Shown in pieces: positions 7,658 to 15,361 of a stretch of DNA of 31,313 nt. Below the pieces are notes generated by a model. That model was not told where the DNA came from. It made no database searches and worked only from the letters and a program-made list of their open reading frames with translations. Location of the stretch: the NCBI GenBank assembly GCA_021648365.1, contig JAKISY010000057.1:1-31313 (forward strand), read 5' to 3'. The number at the start of each line of letters is the position of its first letter. Within the stretch, counting starts at the first letter, position 1. The position numbers were made by a program, and so were the translations under genes. The DNA is from Verrucomicrobiales bacterium. Its GTDB lineage: Bacteria; Verrucomicrobiota; Verrucomicrobiia; Verrucomicrobiales; DEV007.

Positions 7658-8428
7658 ATGTCTTTTCAAGAAACTGCCAGAGGTCTGAAGATAGGGCTCT
7701 TGGCAGTTTTTTTGCACCTAGGCGTTTGTGTGGATGGGCTGTGGGCCCACAGTTCCGATTTTGTTTTTGCGCGTTGGAGTCAAGATGCCGCGACGAGAAG
7801 GGTTGAGTTGTCGTTGAGTGTTCAGGTGTCGGACAATCCTAATTTAGAGAGTAGGCAGCAGGCAATCGAGGTATTGACCTCATTGATGCAGCTAAGCCGC
7901 AATGGAAGTGATGGGATTGATGCGTGGGTGCCGCTGTCGCAGCTAGCTGAAGTCAGTATCGAGACAGGAACGAGCTTCCCAGCGGATAGTCCTGTGCCCA
8001 TCGGCGGTGGGGTGAGTCTAGAGCAAATGGAATCGGGGGTGGCGGAGTCAGATGGTGGCGAGGTGAAAGAGCATGAGGTCATCACTTTGAATTGGACTTG
8101 GTTGCCGACTGCAGACGAAAAGCAGATATCCTTTTTATTACCAGCGGATAGTCAGCAAAATGTGATTTTTTGGTGGGCGCAGCAAGTTGGAGCGGAGGTA
8201 GCGAGTGGTGTTGCGTTAGCTGCGGGCAAGGAGGTGCCGTGGCAGATTTTATTAGGCGGAGACGAGTCGTTTGTGCTCGACTTACTGCCGCAGAAAATGG
8301 ACATTAGTAAACGGGTTTGGAAAATAAGCCTGTGGTTCAAATCGTTGACCACATTGGTGAGTGTGGCGGGTCTGCTGTTCGGGTTTTATTGCTATGGCAG
8401 GCCTAGAAGCCAGCGCGCTGCAAAGTGA
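7658..8428 (+). CDS. Hypothetical exported protein with C-terminal membrane anchor
   Basis: I do not recognise this 256-residue protein. An N-terminal hydrophobic stretch (KIGLLAVFLHLGVCVDGLWA) looks like a signal peptide. The mature part begins AHSSDFVFARWSQD and is acidic, with beta-rich segments (VELSLSVQVSD, ITLNWTWLPTADEKQISFLLP). Near the end there is one transmembrane helix (LTTLVSVAGLLFGFYCYG) and a basic cytoplasmic tail (RPRSQRAAK). The predicted topology is one extracytoplasmic domain held by a C-terminal anchor. It lies five bases after the propeller gene and 11 bases before the hydrolase ATG, so the three are probably co-transcribed. Confidence 0.65.
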   Translation: MSFQETARGLKIGLLAVFLHLGVCVDGLWAHSSDFVFARWSQDAATRRVELSLSVQVSDNPNLESRQQAIEVLTSLMQLSRNGSDGIDAWVPLSQLAEVSIETGTSFPADSPVPIGGGVSLEQMESGVAESDGGEVKEHEVITLNWTWLPTADEKQISFLLPADSQQNVIFWWAQQVGAEVASGVALAAGKEVPWQILLGGDESFVLDLLPQKMDISKRVWKISLWFKSLTTLVSVAGLLFGFYCYGRPRSQRAAK

Positions 8429-8439
8429 AAGAGAGTTCT

Positions 8440-9342
8440 ATGAAAGTGGTGAAATTTTTATTAAAAGCGATAGCGCTGTTTTTATTGTTGGTGCTTGGCA
8501 CGGTCACTTTTGTCTGGTGGTATATCAGTCCAGCGGTTATCGATCAAGGGCGTGTGGTCTATACTCAGCGTCATGGTAAAGATCTGAGTTTTGAGGTATT
8601 CCATCCAGCTGAGCAAGATGAGAGGAAGCACCTTGGGATCATTTTGTTGAACAGCGGTAGTTGGAAATCTAATCCAGAGCGTGATCGCTTGGCGATCATT
8701 TCGCCACTGATCAGGCGAGGGTATAGTGTTTTTATACTTTCTCATTTATCACAACCCGAAGCGTCGGTGATGGAGATTGTGGAGGATGTGAATCGCGCGG
8801 TGAGGACGATTCGTCATCATGCAGAGGGGTATGGAATCGATCCTAGCCGTATCGGGGTGACGGGCGGCAGTTCCGGCGGTCACTTGGCTTTGATGCTCGC
8901 TACCAAGGGCGGAGCAGGGGAGCTTGATGTGCCAGACCCGATTGGACGTGAAAGCAGTGCCGTGCAAGCGGTGGCGGTGTTTTTCCCGGTCACGGATTTG
9001 TTAAATCTAGGAGATTCGACCGAAAATTTGGGTAATGGTGGTCCGCCGAAGAGTTTTGTCAAAGGATTCAGGTCTGATGCTAAAGAGATAGAAAAGTGGA
9101 AAGTAATCGGTCGTGCTATGTCGCCGATTTATCATGTATCAAGTGACTTGCCTCCGGTATTGATCCATCACGGTGATGCGGATACTTTAGTTCCGCTTGA
9201 TCAGTCCCAGCGTTTCCAGAAGGCAGCTGAAAGTAAGATGGCGCGGGTTACCTTGGTGGTGCGAAAGGGTAAAAAGCATGGGTGGGTGACGATGTTCATT
9301 GATATCTTTCAGTTCGCTGATTGGTTTGATGAAAATTTGTAG
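8440..9342 (+). CDS. Membrane-anchored alpha/beta hydrolase (esterase/peptidase S9-like)
   Basis: A 300-residue alpha/beta hydrolase with an N-terminal signal anchor (FLLKAIALFLLLVLGTVTFVWW). The catalytic triad can be placed: nucleophile Ser 145 in GGSSGGH, Asp 248 in HHGDADTLVP, and His 280 in GKKHGW. The DPSRIGVTGGSSGGHLAL block resembles acyl-peptide hydrolase/BD-FAE type esterases. It probably acts on an ester or peptide substrate in the periplasm. The ATG at 8440 has a purine-rich AGAGAG just upstream. A GTG at 8425 overlapping the previous stop would add only five residues. Confidence 0.82.
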   Translation: MKVVKFLLKAIALFLLLVLGTVTFVWWYISPAVIDQGRVVYTQRHGKDLSFEVFHPAEQDERKHLGIILLNSGSWKSNPERDRLAIISPLIRRGYSVFILSHLSQPEASVMEIVEDVNRAVRTIRHHAEGYGIDPSRIGVTGGSSGGHLALMLATKGGAGELDVPDPIGRESSAVQAVAVFFPVTDLLNLGDSTENLGNGGPPKSFVKGFRSDAKEIEKWKVIGRAMSPIYHVSSDLPPVLIHHGDADTLVPLDQSQRFQKAAESKMARVTLVVRKGKKHGWVTMFIDIFQFADWFDENL

Positions 9343-9366
9343 GGTGAATCCGCTTAGCCGTAAACG

Positions 9367-9813
9367 ATGAATATAAAAAGCTTTCTATCTGAAGATCAAA
9401 AAGAAGCGGTGCATGCAGCTATTCGAGAAGCGGAATTGCAAACTTCTGGTGAGATACGGGTGCATCTTGAGAATCGTTGTAAAGAAGAGGTGCTGGATCG
9501 CGCCGTTTTCATTTTTCGGAGATTGGACATGCAGGCTACTGAGGGAAAAAATGGAGTGTTGTTCTATATCGCGGTGAAAGATCGTAAATTCTCCATTCTT
9601 GGTGATGTGGGCATCAATGGCAAAGTGCCAGATCATTTCTGGAATCAGATCAAAGATGAAATGACCGAGTATTTCAAGCGAGAACAGTTTGCGGAAGGGA
9701 TCGTTTCAGCGGTGAAGGTGGCAGGGGAGCAGCTTAAGCTATATTTCCCTCATCAGGCGAACGATAAAAATGAGTTGAGTGACGATATTTCGTATGGAGG
9801 GGAGGAGGATTGA
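9367..9813 (+). CDS. TPM-domain protein (TLP18.3/Psb32/MOLO-1 fold), cytoplasmic form
   Basis: A 148-residue protein that is nearly all TPM domain: IREAELQTSGEIRVHLENR at the start, then GVLFYIAVKDRKFSILGDVGINGKVP and FAEGIVSAVKVAGEQL. No signal peptide is seen. TPM domains are a Rossmann-like alpha/beta fold linked to membrane and photosystem repair in chloroplasts and to unknown envelope roles in bacteria. A second, secreted TPM gene follows with overlapping stop and start. Such pairs are often next to lemA, but no lemA lies here; the alpha/beta hydrolase is 24 bases upstream instead. Confidence 0.82.
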   Translation: MNIKSFLSEDQKEAVHAAIREAELQTSGEIRVHLENRCKEEVLDRAVFIFRRLDMQATEGKNGVLFYIAVKDRKFSILGDVGINGKVPDHFWNQIKDEMTEYFKREQFAEGIVSAVKVAGEQLKLYFPHQANDKNELSDDISYGGEED

Positions 9814-10643
9814 AGATCATAGTTCTCACGCTCCTGTTCTTTACTTTTCAGCTGCCTGCGGTTGCTCAGAAAGGTATTCCCAATGCGCCAGATCCTCCGC
9901 GATTGGTGAATGATTTTGCAGGGATTCTAAGCGAGTTCGAGGAGGCTAAATTAGAGCATGACTTGAGGACTTTCGAAGAGGCTAGTTCCAATCAGATTGC
10001 GGTGGTGACGGTCAAAAGCCTAGCTGGTTATAAGGCTGCAGAGTTCACTAGAAAACTAGGAGAAAAATGGGGGGTGGGGCAGAAGGAGTTTGATAATGGA
10101 GTGGTCATCATGGTCAAACCAACGGGCGGGGCGGGAGAGCGGCATACCTTCATCGCCATAGGTTATGGCTTGGAGGATGTATTGACTGCTGAGGTTTGCC
10201 AACAAATTGTCGATCAGATCATGATTCCCGAATTTAAAAAGGGAAATTTTTATACTGGCATCACAGAAGCTAGCGTTGTTATCCAACAGTTGGCAGCTGG
10301 GGAGATTTCTGTAGCCAACTTTCAAGGTAGGAGATCCTATTCGTTTTTGATGATTCTGATATTTTTGCTGCTTGGCCTATTGGGGGTTATAATCATCGTT
10401 TGGATTATTGAAGCTCGCCAGAACGCGATCGTCAACGGCACCTCCTTCCTCTGGTCATTCTCAACGCTGAGTTCAAAGGGGCGATGCGAAAAACATAGGA
10501 ATCATTATTATAAAAGCGGTGGTATGTTCGGAGGAGGTGGCAGTGGTGATTCTGGAGCAGGAGGGGCGGGAGCAGGAGGTTCCGCAGGTGGTGGATTTGG
10601 TGGAGGGGGATTTGGAGGCGGTGGAGCAGGCGGGAGTTGGTGA
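9810..10643 (+). CDS. Secreted TPM-domain protein, YgcG-like, Gly-rich C-terminus
   Basis: A 277-residue protein with a signal peptide (KIIVLTLLFFTFQLPAVAQ), a TPM domain (RLVNDFAGILSEFEEAKLE, NQIAVVTVKSLAGYKAAEF, FIAIGYGLEDVLTAE), one transmembrane helix (FLMILIFLLLGLLGVIIIVWII) and a Gly-rich tail ending GGGGAGGSW. This is the standard YgcG-like architecture; the glycine tail is typical although its role is unknown. The start is TTG at 9810, overlapping the upstream TGA, with GGAGG at 9796-9800 nine bases before it; no ATG fits. It ends the five-gene run that starts at 6669. Confidence 0.85.
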   Translation: MKIIVLTLLFFTFQLPAVAQKGIPNAPDPPRLVNDFAGILSEFEEAKLEHDLRTFEEASSNQIAVVTVKSLAGYKAAEFTRKLGEKWGVGQKEFDNGVVIMVKPTGGAGERHTFIAIGYGLEDVLTAEVCQQIVDQIMIPEFKKGNFYTGITEASVVIQQLAAGEISVANFQGRRSYSFLMILIFLLLGLLGVIIIVWIIEARQNAIVNGTSFLWSFSTLSSKGRCEKHRNHYYKSGGMFGGGGSGDSGAGGAGAGGSAGGGFGGGGFGGGGAGGSW

Positions 10644-10679
10644 GAAGGAGAGGGTGAGTGATCTACTTGGTTCTGAATG

Positions 10680-10696
10680 ACAGGTTAGAAACCTGT
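10680..10696 (-). repeat. REP-like palindrome, copy 2
   Basis: On the minus strand, ACAGGTT-TCT-AACCTGT is a perfect 7-base stem with a three-base loop. The tetranucleotide GTGA lies just upstream, one base from the stem. It sits in the 128-base gap between the TPM gene and the esterase gene. The design matches the copies at 3417 and 28174 but the stem sequence differs. Confidence 0.55.
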
Positions 10697-10703
10697 TTCA
10701 CAT

Positions 10704-10717
10704 TAAGCCTTGGCTTA
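10704..10717. repeat. Second short hairpin next to the REP-like palindrome
   Basis: TAAGCC-TT-GGCTTA is a perfect 6-base inverted repeat seven bases after the 10680 palindrome. A T-run (TATTTTTT) occurs about 12 bases later on the plus strand, so a weak terminator for the TPM operon is possible. Paired opposing hairpins are also common in REP doublets. The sequence does not decide between the two. Confidence 0.35.
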
Positions 10718-10771
10718 GGAGGGGTTGTATTTTTTGCGTGCTAAGGGGGGATATCTGTTTAAGTTGAGGTA

Positions 10772-11884
10772 ATGAAACCTCCTATGAAACACTTGCCATT
10801 GCTTGGCGTGCTTATTTTCACCGCGCTTCTATTCTCACCTGTCGCTTCGATGGCGGCACAGAAAAAGAAGTCTGGGCCGGTCACCTCACCGACCATCCAT
10901 GACGACGGCAAGGTAACTTTTCGAATCAAGACTGCGAATGCAAAAAAGGTTTTGATCACGGGAGAAGTTGGCAAGCACAACATGGTGCGTGGTGATGACG
11001 GCATCTGGAGTGTGACCTTGGAGTCGGTTAAGCCTGGTCTATACGGGTATAGCATCAACATCGATGGAGTGAGTATCGTCGATCCTGGCAACATGAACCT
11101 CAAACCTGGGCGTTCCATGAGAACTAGTATTTTGTATGTTCCGGGCAAGGCGTCGTATGATTTCCAAGATGTTCCGCACGGCACGGTTCATTATCACCGC
11201 TATCATTCCAAGCCGATCAATAAGGTTCGGGAAATGCAAATCTACACGCCTCCGGGTTACGAAACGAGCAAAGAGGATTACCCGCTGCTGGTTCTGCAAC
11301 ATGGTCACAGCGATAGCTTCGCTTCTTGGGTTGGTTACGGAAAAGCGCACTGGATTCTCGATAATCTGATTGCTTCGGGTAAAGCGAAACCGATGATCGT
11401 ATTGATGACAGACGGCCATCCGATCCCGGAATCCTATGGCAACGGTCGGGATCCGGCGAATACGGAGGAGTTGCGACGCGATTTGATGGAAGCTGCCTTG
11501 CCGATGGTGGAGAGGCTTTATCGCGTAAAGTCGGGTCGCGAGAATCGCGCTATCGTCGGTCTATCGATGGGCGGACTGCACTCGCTGACGATCGGATTGA
11601 ATGAGCTGGACCATTTTGCTTGGGTGGGGGCTTTCAGCGCTGCGGTGCCGGAACTGGATGCAGTGAAAATAGCGCTGAATGATTCAGCCAAAACGAACGA
11701 TCAACTGAAGCTGTTGTGGATCGCCTGTGGCAAAGAGGATTTTTTGTTAGTTGAAAACAAAAGGTTTGTTGCTGCTTTGAAAGAGCGTGGGTTGGAGTAT
11801 GAATTTTTAATAACGGAAGGAAAGCACAGTTGGCCTGTGTGGCGTGACTATCTTGCGAAATTTGCGCCGAAGCTCTTCCGCTAG
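10772..11884 (+). CDS. Secreted CE1-type esterase with N-terminal CBM48/E-set domain
   Basis: A 370-residue protein: signal peptide (LLGVLIFTALLFSPVASMAA), an immunoglobulin-like E-set/CBM48 domain at about 40-120 (VTFRIKTANAKKVLITGEV, GIWSVTLESVKPGLYGYSI), then an enterochelin-esterase/feruloyl-esterase-like alpha/beta hydrolase. The triad is visible: Ser in VGLSMGGLHS, Asp in CGKEDFLL, and His in EGKHSWPVW. The fold is used on ferulic acid or acetyl esters of plant or algal polysaccharides and on siderophore esters. The architecture favours polysaccharide de-esterification outside the cytoplasm. Start MKPP or the internal MKH are both possible. Confidence 0.87.
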   Translation: MKPPMKHLPLLGVLIFTALLFSPVASMAAQKKKSGPVTSPTIHDDGKVTFRIKTANAKKVLITGEVGKHNMVRGDDGIWSVTLESVKPGLYGYSINIDGVSIVDPGNMNLKPGRSMRTSILYVPGKASYDFQDVPHGTVHYHRYHSKPINKVREMQIYTPPGYETSKEDYPLLVLQHGHSDSFASWVGYGKAHWILDNLIASGKAKPMIVLMTDGHPIPESYGNGRDPANTEELRRDLMEAALPMVERLYRVKSGRENRAIVGLSMGGLHSLTIGLNELDHFAWVGAFSAAVPELDAVKIALNDSAKTNDQLKLLWIACGKEDFLLVENKRFVAALKERGLEYEFLITEGKHSWPVWRDYLAKFAPKLFR

Positions 11885-11980
11885 CAGGCGGGTGGAATAG
11901 GGTGATTTGGCTAATGCGTTCAACTTTTTGCAGTTTCGATACAGGTCATCTGAGCTCACGTTGTATCAAGCTGTCAGCGC

Positions 11981-13018
11981 CTAGTTGGGGTAGGGTCTGA
12001 GTCCTAAAAGAATCTCAGATCTCTCGGTGAGAGCTTTGGAAGTAAATGCTTTCTCGGTGTGCTCTGCGAGACTACTGCTGACGAGGGCATAGACGGCCTG
12101 GCGGTCTTGACTGGTGTCGATTTCAATACACAGGTTTCTTCTTTTGAAAAATTCGACGGTGGGCAAGGTCTGTGCTTTGAAGGTGTTGAACCTGAGTTTC
12201 ACACTGTCGATATTGTCGTCACTTCTTCCGGAGTATTTGGCGCGGCCGAGGATGCGCTTTTCGAGGATTGGGTAAGGGCACTCAAAGTAGAGCATTTTTG
12301 GCAATTTTTCATCCTTGCCAAAGATATCATACCACGCTTGCAAGTTATCCAGTGATCGAGGGAATCCATCGAGTAGAAAATTATTCTTACCCGTGCTGCG
12401 GATTACGGTTTCCATTGTTTTCTGCAAAAGACCGACTACGATTTGGTTAGGCACCAATTTCCCTGCGGTCACGCACCTTTCGATGATGTCTGCCGTCGTG
12501 CCTTTGTTTTCGCGCTCGGCACGAAGAAGGTCACCCATCGACAGATGGGTCCAGCCTAGTTGGGATTCAGCAAGCTCGCACATGGTTCCTTTTCCGCTAC
12601 CAGGTCCGCCAATGACAAAGACCACGTTGGGCTTCGGGCAAGGCAGTCTAGGGTCGTGGTGGTGGATTACGACTTTGGGCGCTGGAGCGACGCCTTTTTT
12701 GTAAACATGCCACTCGCGATCGGCGGGCGGCAAGGCATCTTCGGTGGTGATATCGTATGCGAGGTGACCATCGAGTCGGCAGATTCTCCATGAGGTGTAG
12801 CTGTTGGAGTAGGAAAGAGCGGGGCTTCTCTCAGATTTCCCATCGGCACGATCCCAAGCCATCTTGCCATTCCAGTAGCCTAGGCTTGATACGGTTCCAG
12901 ATTCTGATTGTGTTGGTGGTGCAGTCGAAGGAACGAACAGGCCATCCACTTCGGGTAGGCCTGATCCAGAGATTTCGAGGAAGAGTGTATTGGGTTTGAA
13001 TGGTTTGCTAGCGTCCAT
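11981..13018 (-). CDS. UMP-CMP/adenylate kinase of eukaryotic type with N-terminal extra domain
   Basis: A 345-residue protein with two parts. Residues about 131-320 form a nucleoside monophosphate kinase: P-loop GGPGSGKGT (137-145), THLSMGDLLRAER, DGFPRSLDNLQAW (217-229) and a short LID (GRAKYSGRSDDN). This resembles eukaryotic UMP-CMP kinase and AK1 more than bacterial Adk or Cmk. Residues about 10-110 are an added domain (LEISGSGLPEVDGLFVP, YWNGKMAWDR, SWRICRLDGHLAYDI). It resembles a Gly-x-Gly-x-PEVNG-type domain I associate with algal and protist proteins, an impression from memory. A His/Pro-rich linker (VVIHHHDPRLPCPKP) joins them. The kinase should transfer phosphate from ATP to UMP, CMP or AMP. 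It is divergent from the next gene and has no obvious operon partner. Confidence 0.85.
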   Translation of the reverse strand: MDASKPFKPNTLFLEISGSGLPEVDGLFVPSTAPPTQSESGTVSSLGYWNGKMAWDRADGKSERSPALSYSNSYTSWRICRLDGHLAYDITTEDALPPADREWHVYKKGVAPAPKVVIHHHDPRLPCPKPNVVFVIGGPGSGKGTMCELAESQLGWTHLSMGDLLRAERENKGTTADIIERCVTAGKLVPNQIVVGLLQKTMETVIRSTGKNNFLLDGFPRSLDNLQAWYDIFGKDEKLPKMLYFECPYPILEKRILGRAKYSGRSDDNIDSVKLRFNTFKAQTLPTVEFFKRRNLCIEIDTSQDRQAVYALVSSSLAEHTEKAFTSKALTERSEILLGLRPYPN

Positions 13019-13170
13019 AATGCGGTGTGCCTAATGTGGAGGAAAGGAACGTCAGTAAGCAGGATGTGCAAGGGAAGGATGGAGAAGAAGTAGAAATACA
13101 CGCTGGACTGCAAGAGATACTGTTGTAATTTCTATAGTAATCAAATACTTAAAATAACTCCTTTATTGTG

Positions 13171-15336
13171 ATGAATACCAATCTATATAAAACCGCCTTC
13201 CTGTTTTTTCTAGTATCGTTTATGTCGCTGCCTGGTCTGAGAGCTCAGAATGCAGCATCAAAGGGCAAAACGATCATTGTTTTTGATGCTTCTGGATCGA
13301 TGTGGGGAGATGTGTCTGGTGGCGTGAAAATCGATATTGCCAAAAAAGCGATCATTGAGTTGTTGCCGACGATTGGTGATGGCGAAGAGATAGGTTTGAT
13401 TGCCTATGGCCATCGCAGAAAAGGAGATTGTTCGGATATCGAGCTACTGGTGCCACCATCGAAGGGTAATCGCCAGGCGATCTTACGAGCGGTCGAGGGC
13501 ATCGTGCCAAAGGGAAAAACTCCGCTATGCGATGCGGTGCTGATGGCAGCGGATTCGCTGCAATTTGAAGAAAACAAAGCGACTGTTATTTTGATCTCAG
13601 ATGGGATCGAAACTTGTGGCAAAGACCCGTGTAAGGTGGGCGAGCAACTCGAAGCTAAGGGGATTGATTTTGTTTGTCATGTGGTAGCTTTTGATATCAG
13701 CCGTGACAAAAATGCAGGTTTGGATTGTCTAGCGAACAAAACGGGAGGTCTATACCTCGAAGCCAAGGATGCGGCGAGTTTGAAAAGTGCGCTCAGCCAA
13801 GTGGTGAAAGCGACGGTGAAAGAGCCGGTGATGAAAAAGACAACGACGCTGATTTTGCGTGGTAAAAATGATAAAGACGAGCTGCTGAAAGGGGTTGAGT
13901 TTGCGATCTATGCAGGGGGTGAAGTGCGAGGGGAGCCTATGTATCAAGGCAAGGGGGGAGAGTTCAAGACGCTTCTCGATGCGGGCGAATACACGGTGAC
14001 AGGTCAGTTTGGTAAAATGAAAGCACAGAGTACGCTGCAGATACCCGAGGGCAAAACAGGTATCCATGAGATGGTGTTCAAGGCGGTAGGCTTGAAGCTG
14101 CGAGCGGTGATGAAAGAAGGTGGAGATGCGATCAATGGAGGCTTGTCATGGACGATCTATAGGAAGAAGGATGGCGAGAAAGGCGATAAGGCTGATCACT
14201 CGTATAATTCCGAACCTGTTTTTGATTTGGAGCCAGGAAGCTACCTGCTTGAAGTGAGTTATAAAGATTCTGCAGCGGAGAAGCAGGTGGAGATGGTCGC
14301 TGGAAAAGGTAATGAGCTTACCGTGGTGTTAGGCTCAGGAGTTGTGGTTGCTCAAGCGAGGATAAACGAAGGCGGAGATTTTCTTAAAAAAGGATTGTCT
14401 TGGACCCTATATCATGCGGAGCCAAACAGCGAAGGGGATTATAAGCGGGCAGCGCATACTTATAACGCGAAGAGCAATTTCGCTGTGCCTTCTGGCAAAT
14501 ACTTGTTGAAGGCGGAGTATGGTGACTCAAAAACTCAAAAAGAGCTTGAGGTGAAAGCGGGGGAGAAAACTGAAGTGGAATTAGTTTTTGGAGCTGGCAC
14601 TTTAGTCGCTAAGGCGGTGATGGTGGAAGGTGGGGAAGAGGTCAAAAAAGGTCTGTCGTGGACTTTGTATAGTCAGCCTGATTCGGAGGGGGATCGCAAG
14701 CGGGTTTCGCACACCTATAATAAAAATACCGATTTCAAAGTGCCGTCGGGGAGCTACTTGCTGATCATAGAAAGAGGGAGCGCTTCAGTTGAAAAAGAAG
14801 TGGAAATTGCTGCGGGCGAAAAAACGGAGATCACGGTGTCTTTGCAAGCGGGTATTTGGAAAGGCGAAGCGGTGATGGCAGAAGGAAGCGAAGTGGTGAG
14901 CAAAAGCACGAGTTGGACTGCGTATTCAGAGCCAAATTCAGAAGGAGATAGAAAAAAAGTTGAGCATAGCTATGGCAATCCTACTTTTGTGATGCCGGCA
15001 GGCAGCTATCTAGTGATCTTAGAGCGGGGAGAAGCGAAGGTGCAGCAAGAGATCAAAGTGGTGGCAGGCAAGGTGACCAGTGATCGTTTGGTTTTGAAGG
15101 CAGGCACTGTGGCTCTGAGTGGGAAAGAAAAAAAAGGATCCAGCATACGAGTGGATTCGATTAAGGGCGATGAGCGTGAGAAAGTGGTGAGCGCTTATGG
15201 TAATAAGAAAAAGTATTATTTGCCTGCGGGAGACTACGTAGCGGTCTATACTAGGAAAGTAGGCGATGAAAAAAAGGTGACGGAGACTAGCTTCACCGTG
15301 GAAGCTGGAAAGTTTTTGGAGCTTGAGTTGAAATGA
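13171..15336 (+). CDS. Secreted VWA protein with tandem beta-sandwich modules
   Basis: About 721 residues. After the signal peptide (KTAFLFFLVSFMSLPGLRAQ) comes a von Willebrand A domain (about 34-215) with an intact MIDAS: DASGSM (Asp 39, Ser 41, Ser 43), a Thr in KGKTPLCDA and an Asp in LISDGIETCG. The rest is about six units of roughly 84 residues, with the pattern AVMxEGG, GLSWTLY, SEGDRKR, HTYN, VPSGSYLL, then EVEVAAGEKTEV. Units start near 13840, 14090, 14340, 14595, 14850 and 15105; the middle four are most alike. VWA-MIDAS domains bind ligands through a metal; the repeats look like adhesive or spacer modules. The ATG at 13171 directly follows a GTG (13168). No clear ribosome binding site is seen. 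Confidence 0.85.
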   Translation: MNTNLYKTAFLFFLVSFMSLPGLRAQNAASKGKTIIVFDASGSMWGDVSGGVKIDIAKKAIIELLPTIGDGEEIGLIAYGHRRKGDCSDIELLVPPSKGNRQAILRAVEGIVPKGKTPLCDAVLMAADSLQFEENKATVILISDGIETCGKDPCKVGEQLEAKGIDFVCHVVAFDISRDKNAGLDCLANKTGGLYLEAKDAASLKSALSQVVKATVKEPVMKKTTTLILRGKNDKDELLKGVEFAIYAGGEVRGEPMYQGKGGEFKTLLDAGEYTVTGQFGKMKAQSTLQIPEGKTGIHEMVFKAVGLKLRAVMKEGGDAINGGLSWTIYRKKDGEKGDKADHSYNSEPVFDLEPGSYLLEVSYKDSAAEKQVEMVAGKGNELTVVLGSGVVVAQARINEGGDFLKKGLSWTLYHAEPNSEGDYKRAAHTYNAKSNFAVPSGKYLLKAEYGDSKTQKELEVKAGEKTEVELVFGAGTLVAKAVMVEGGEEVKKGLSWTLYSQPDSEGDRKRVSHTYNKNTDFKVPSGSYLLIIERGSASVEKEVEIAAGEKTEITVSLQAGIWKGEAVMAEGSEVVSKSTSWTAYSEPNSEGDRKKVEHSYGNPTFVMPAGSYLVILERGEAKVQQEIKVVAGKVTSDRLVLKAGTVALSGKEKKGSSIRVDSIKGDEREKVVSAYGNKKKYYLPAGDYVAVYTRKVGDEKKVTETSFTVEAGKFLELELK

Positions 15337-15341
15337 TGCTT

Positions 15342-15361
15342 TAGCTGGCTCATGTCAGCTA
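15342..15361. terminator. Possible bidirectional terminator hairpin between convergent genes
   Basis: TAGCTG-(8)-CAGCTA forms a 6-base stem located between the converging VWA and asparagine synthetase genes and covers the stop codon of the latter. Neither side has a strong T-run, so termination is only a possibility. Confidence 0.3.

Noticed and set aside
11938..11967. Inverted repeat GATACA/TGTATC between the esterase and kinase genes
   Set aside because: The stem is six bases with an 18-base loop and no T-run on either strand. Too weak to call a terminator.
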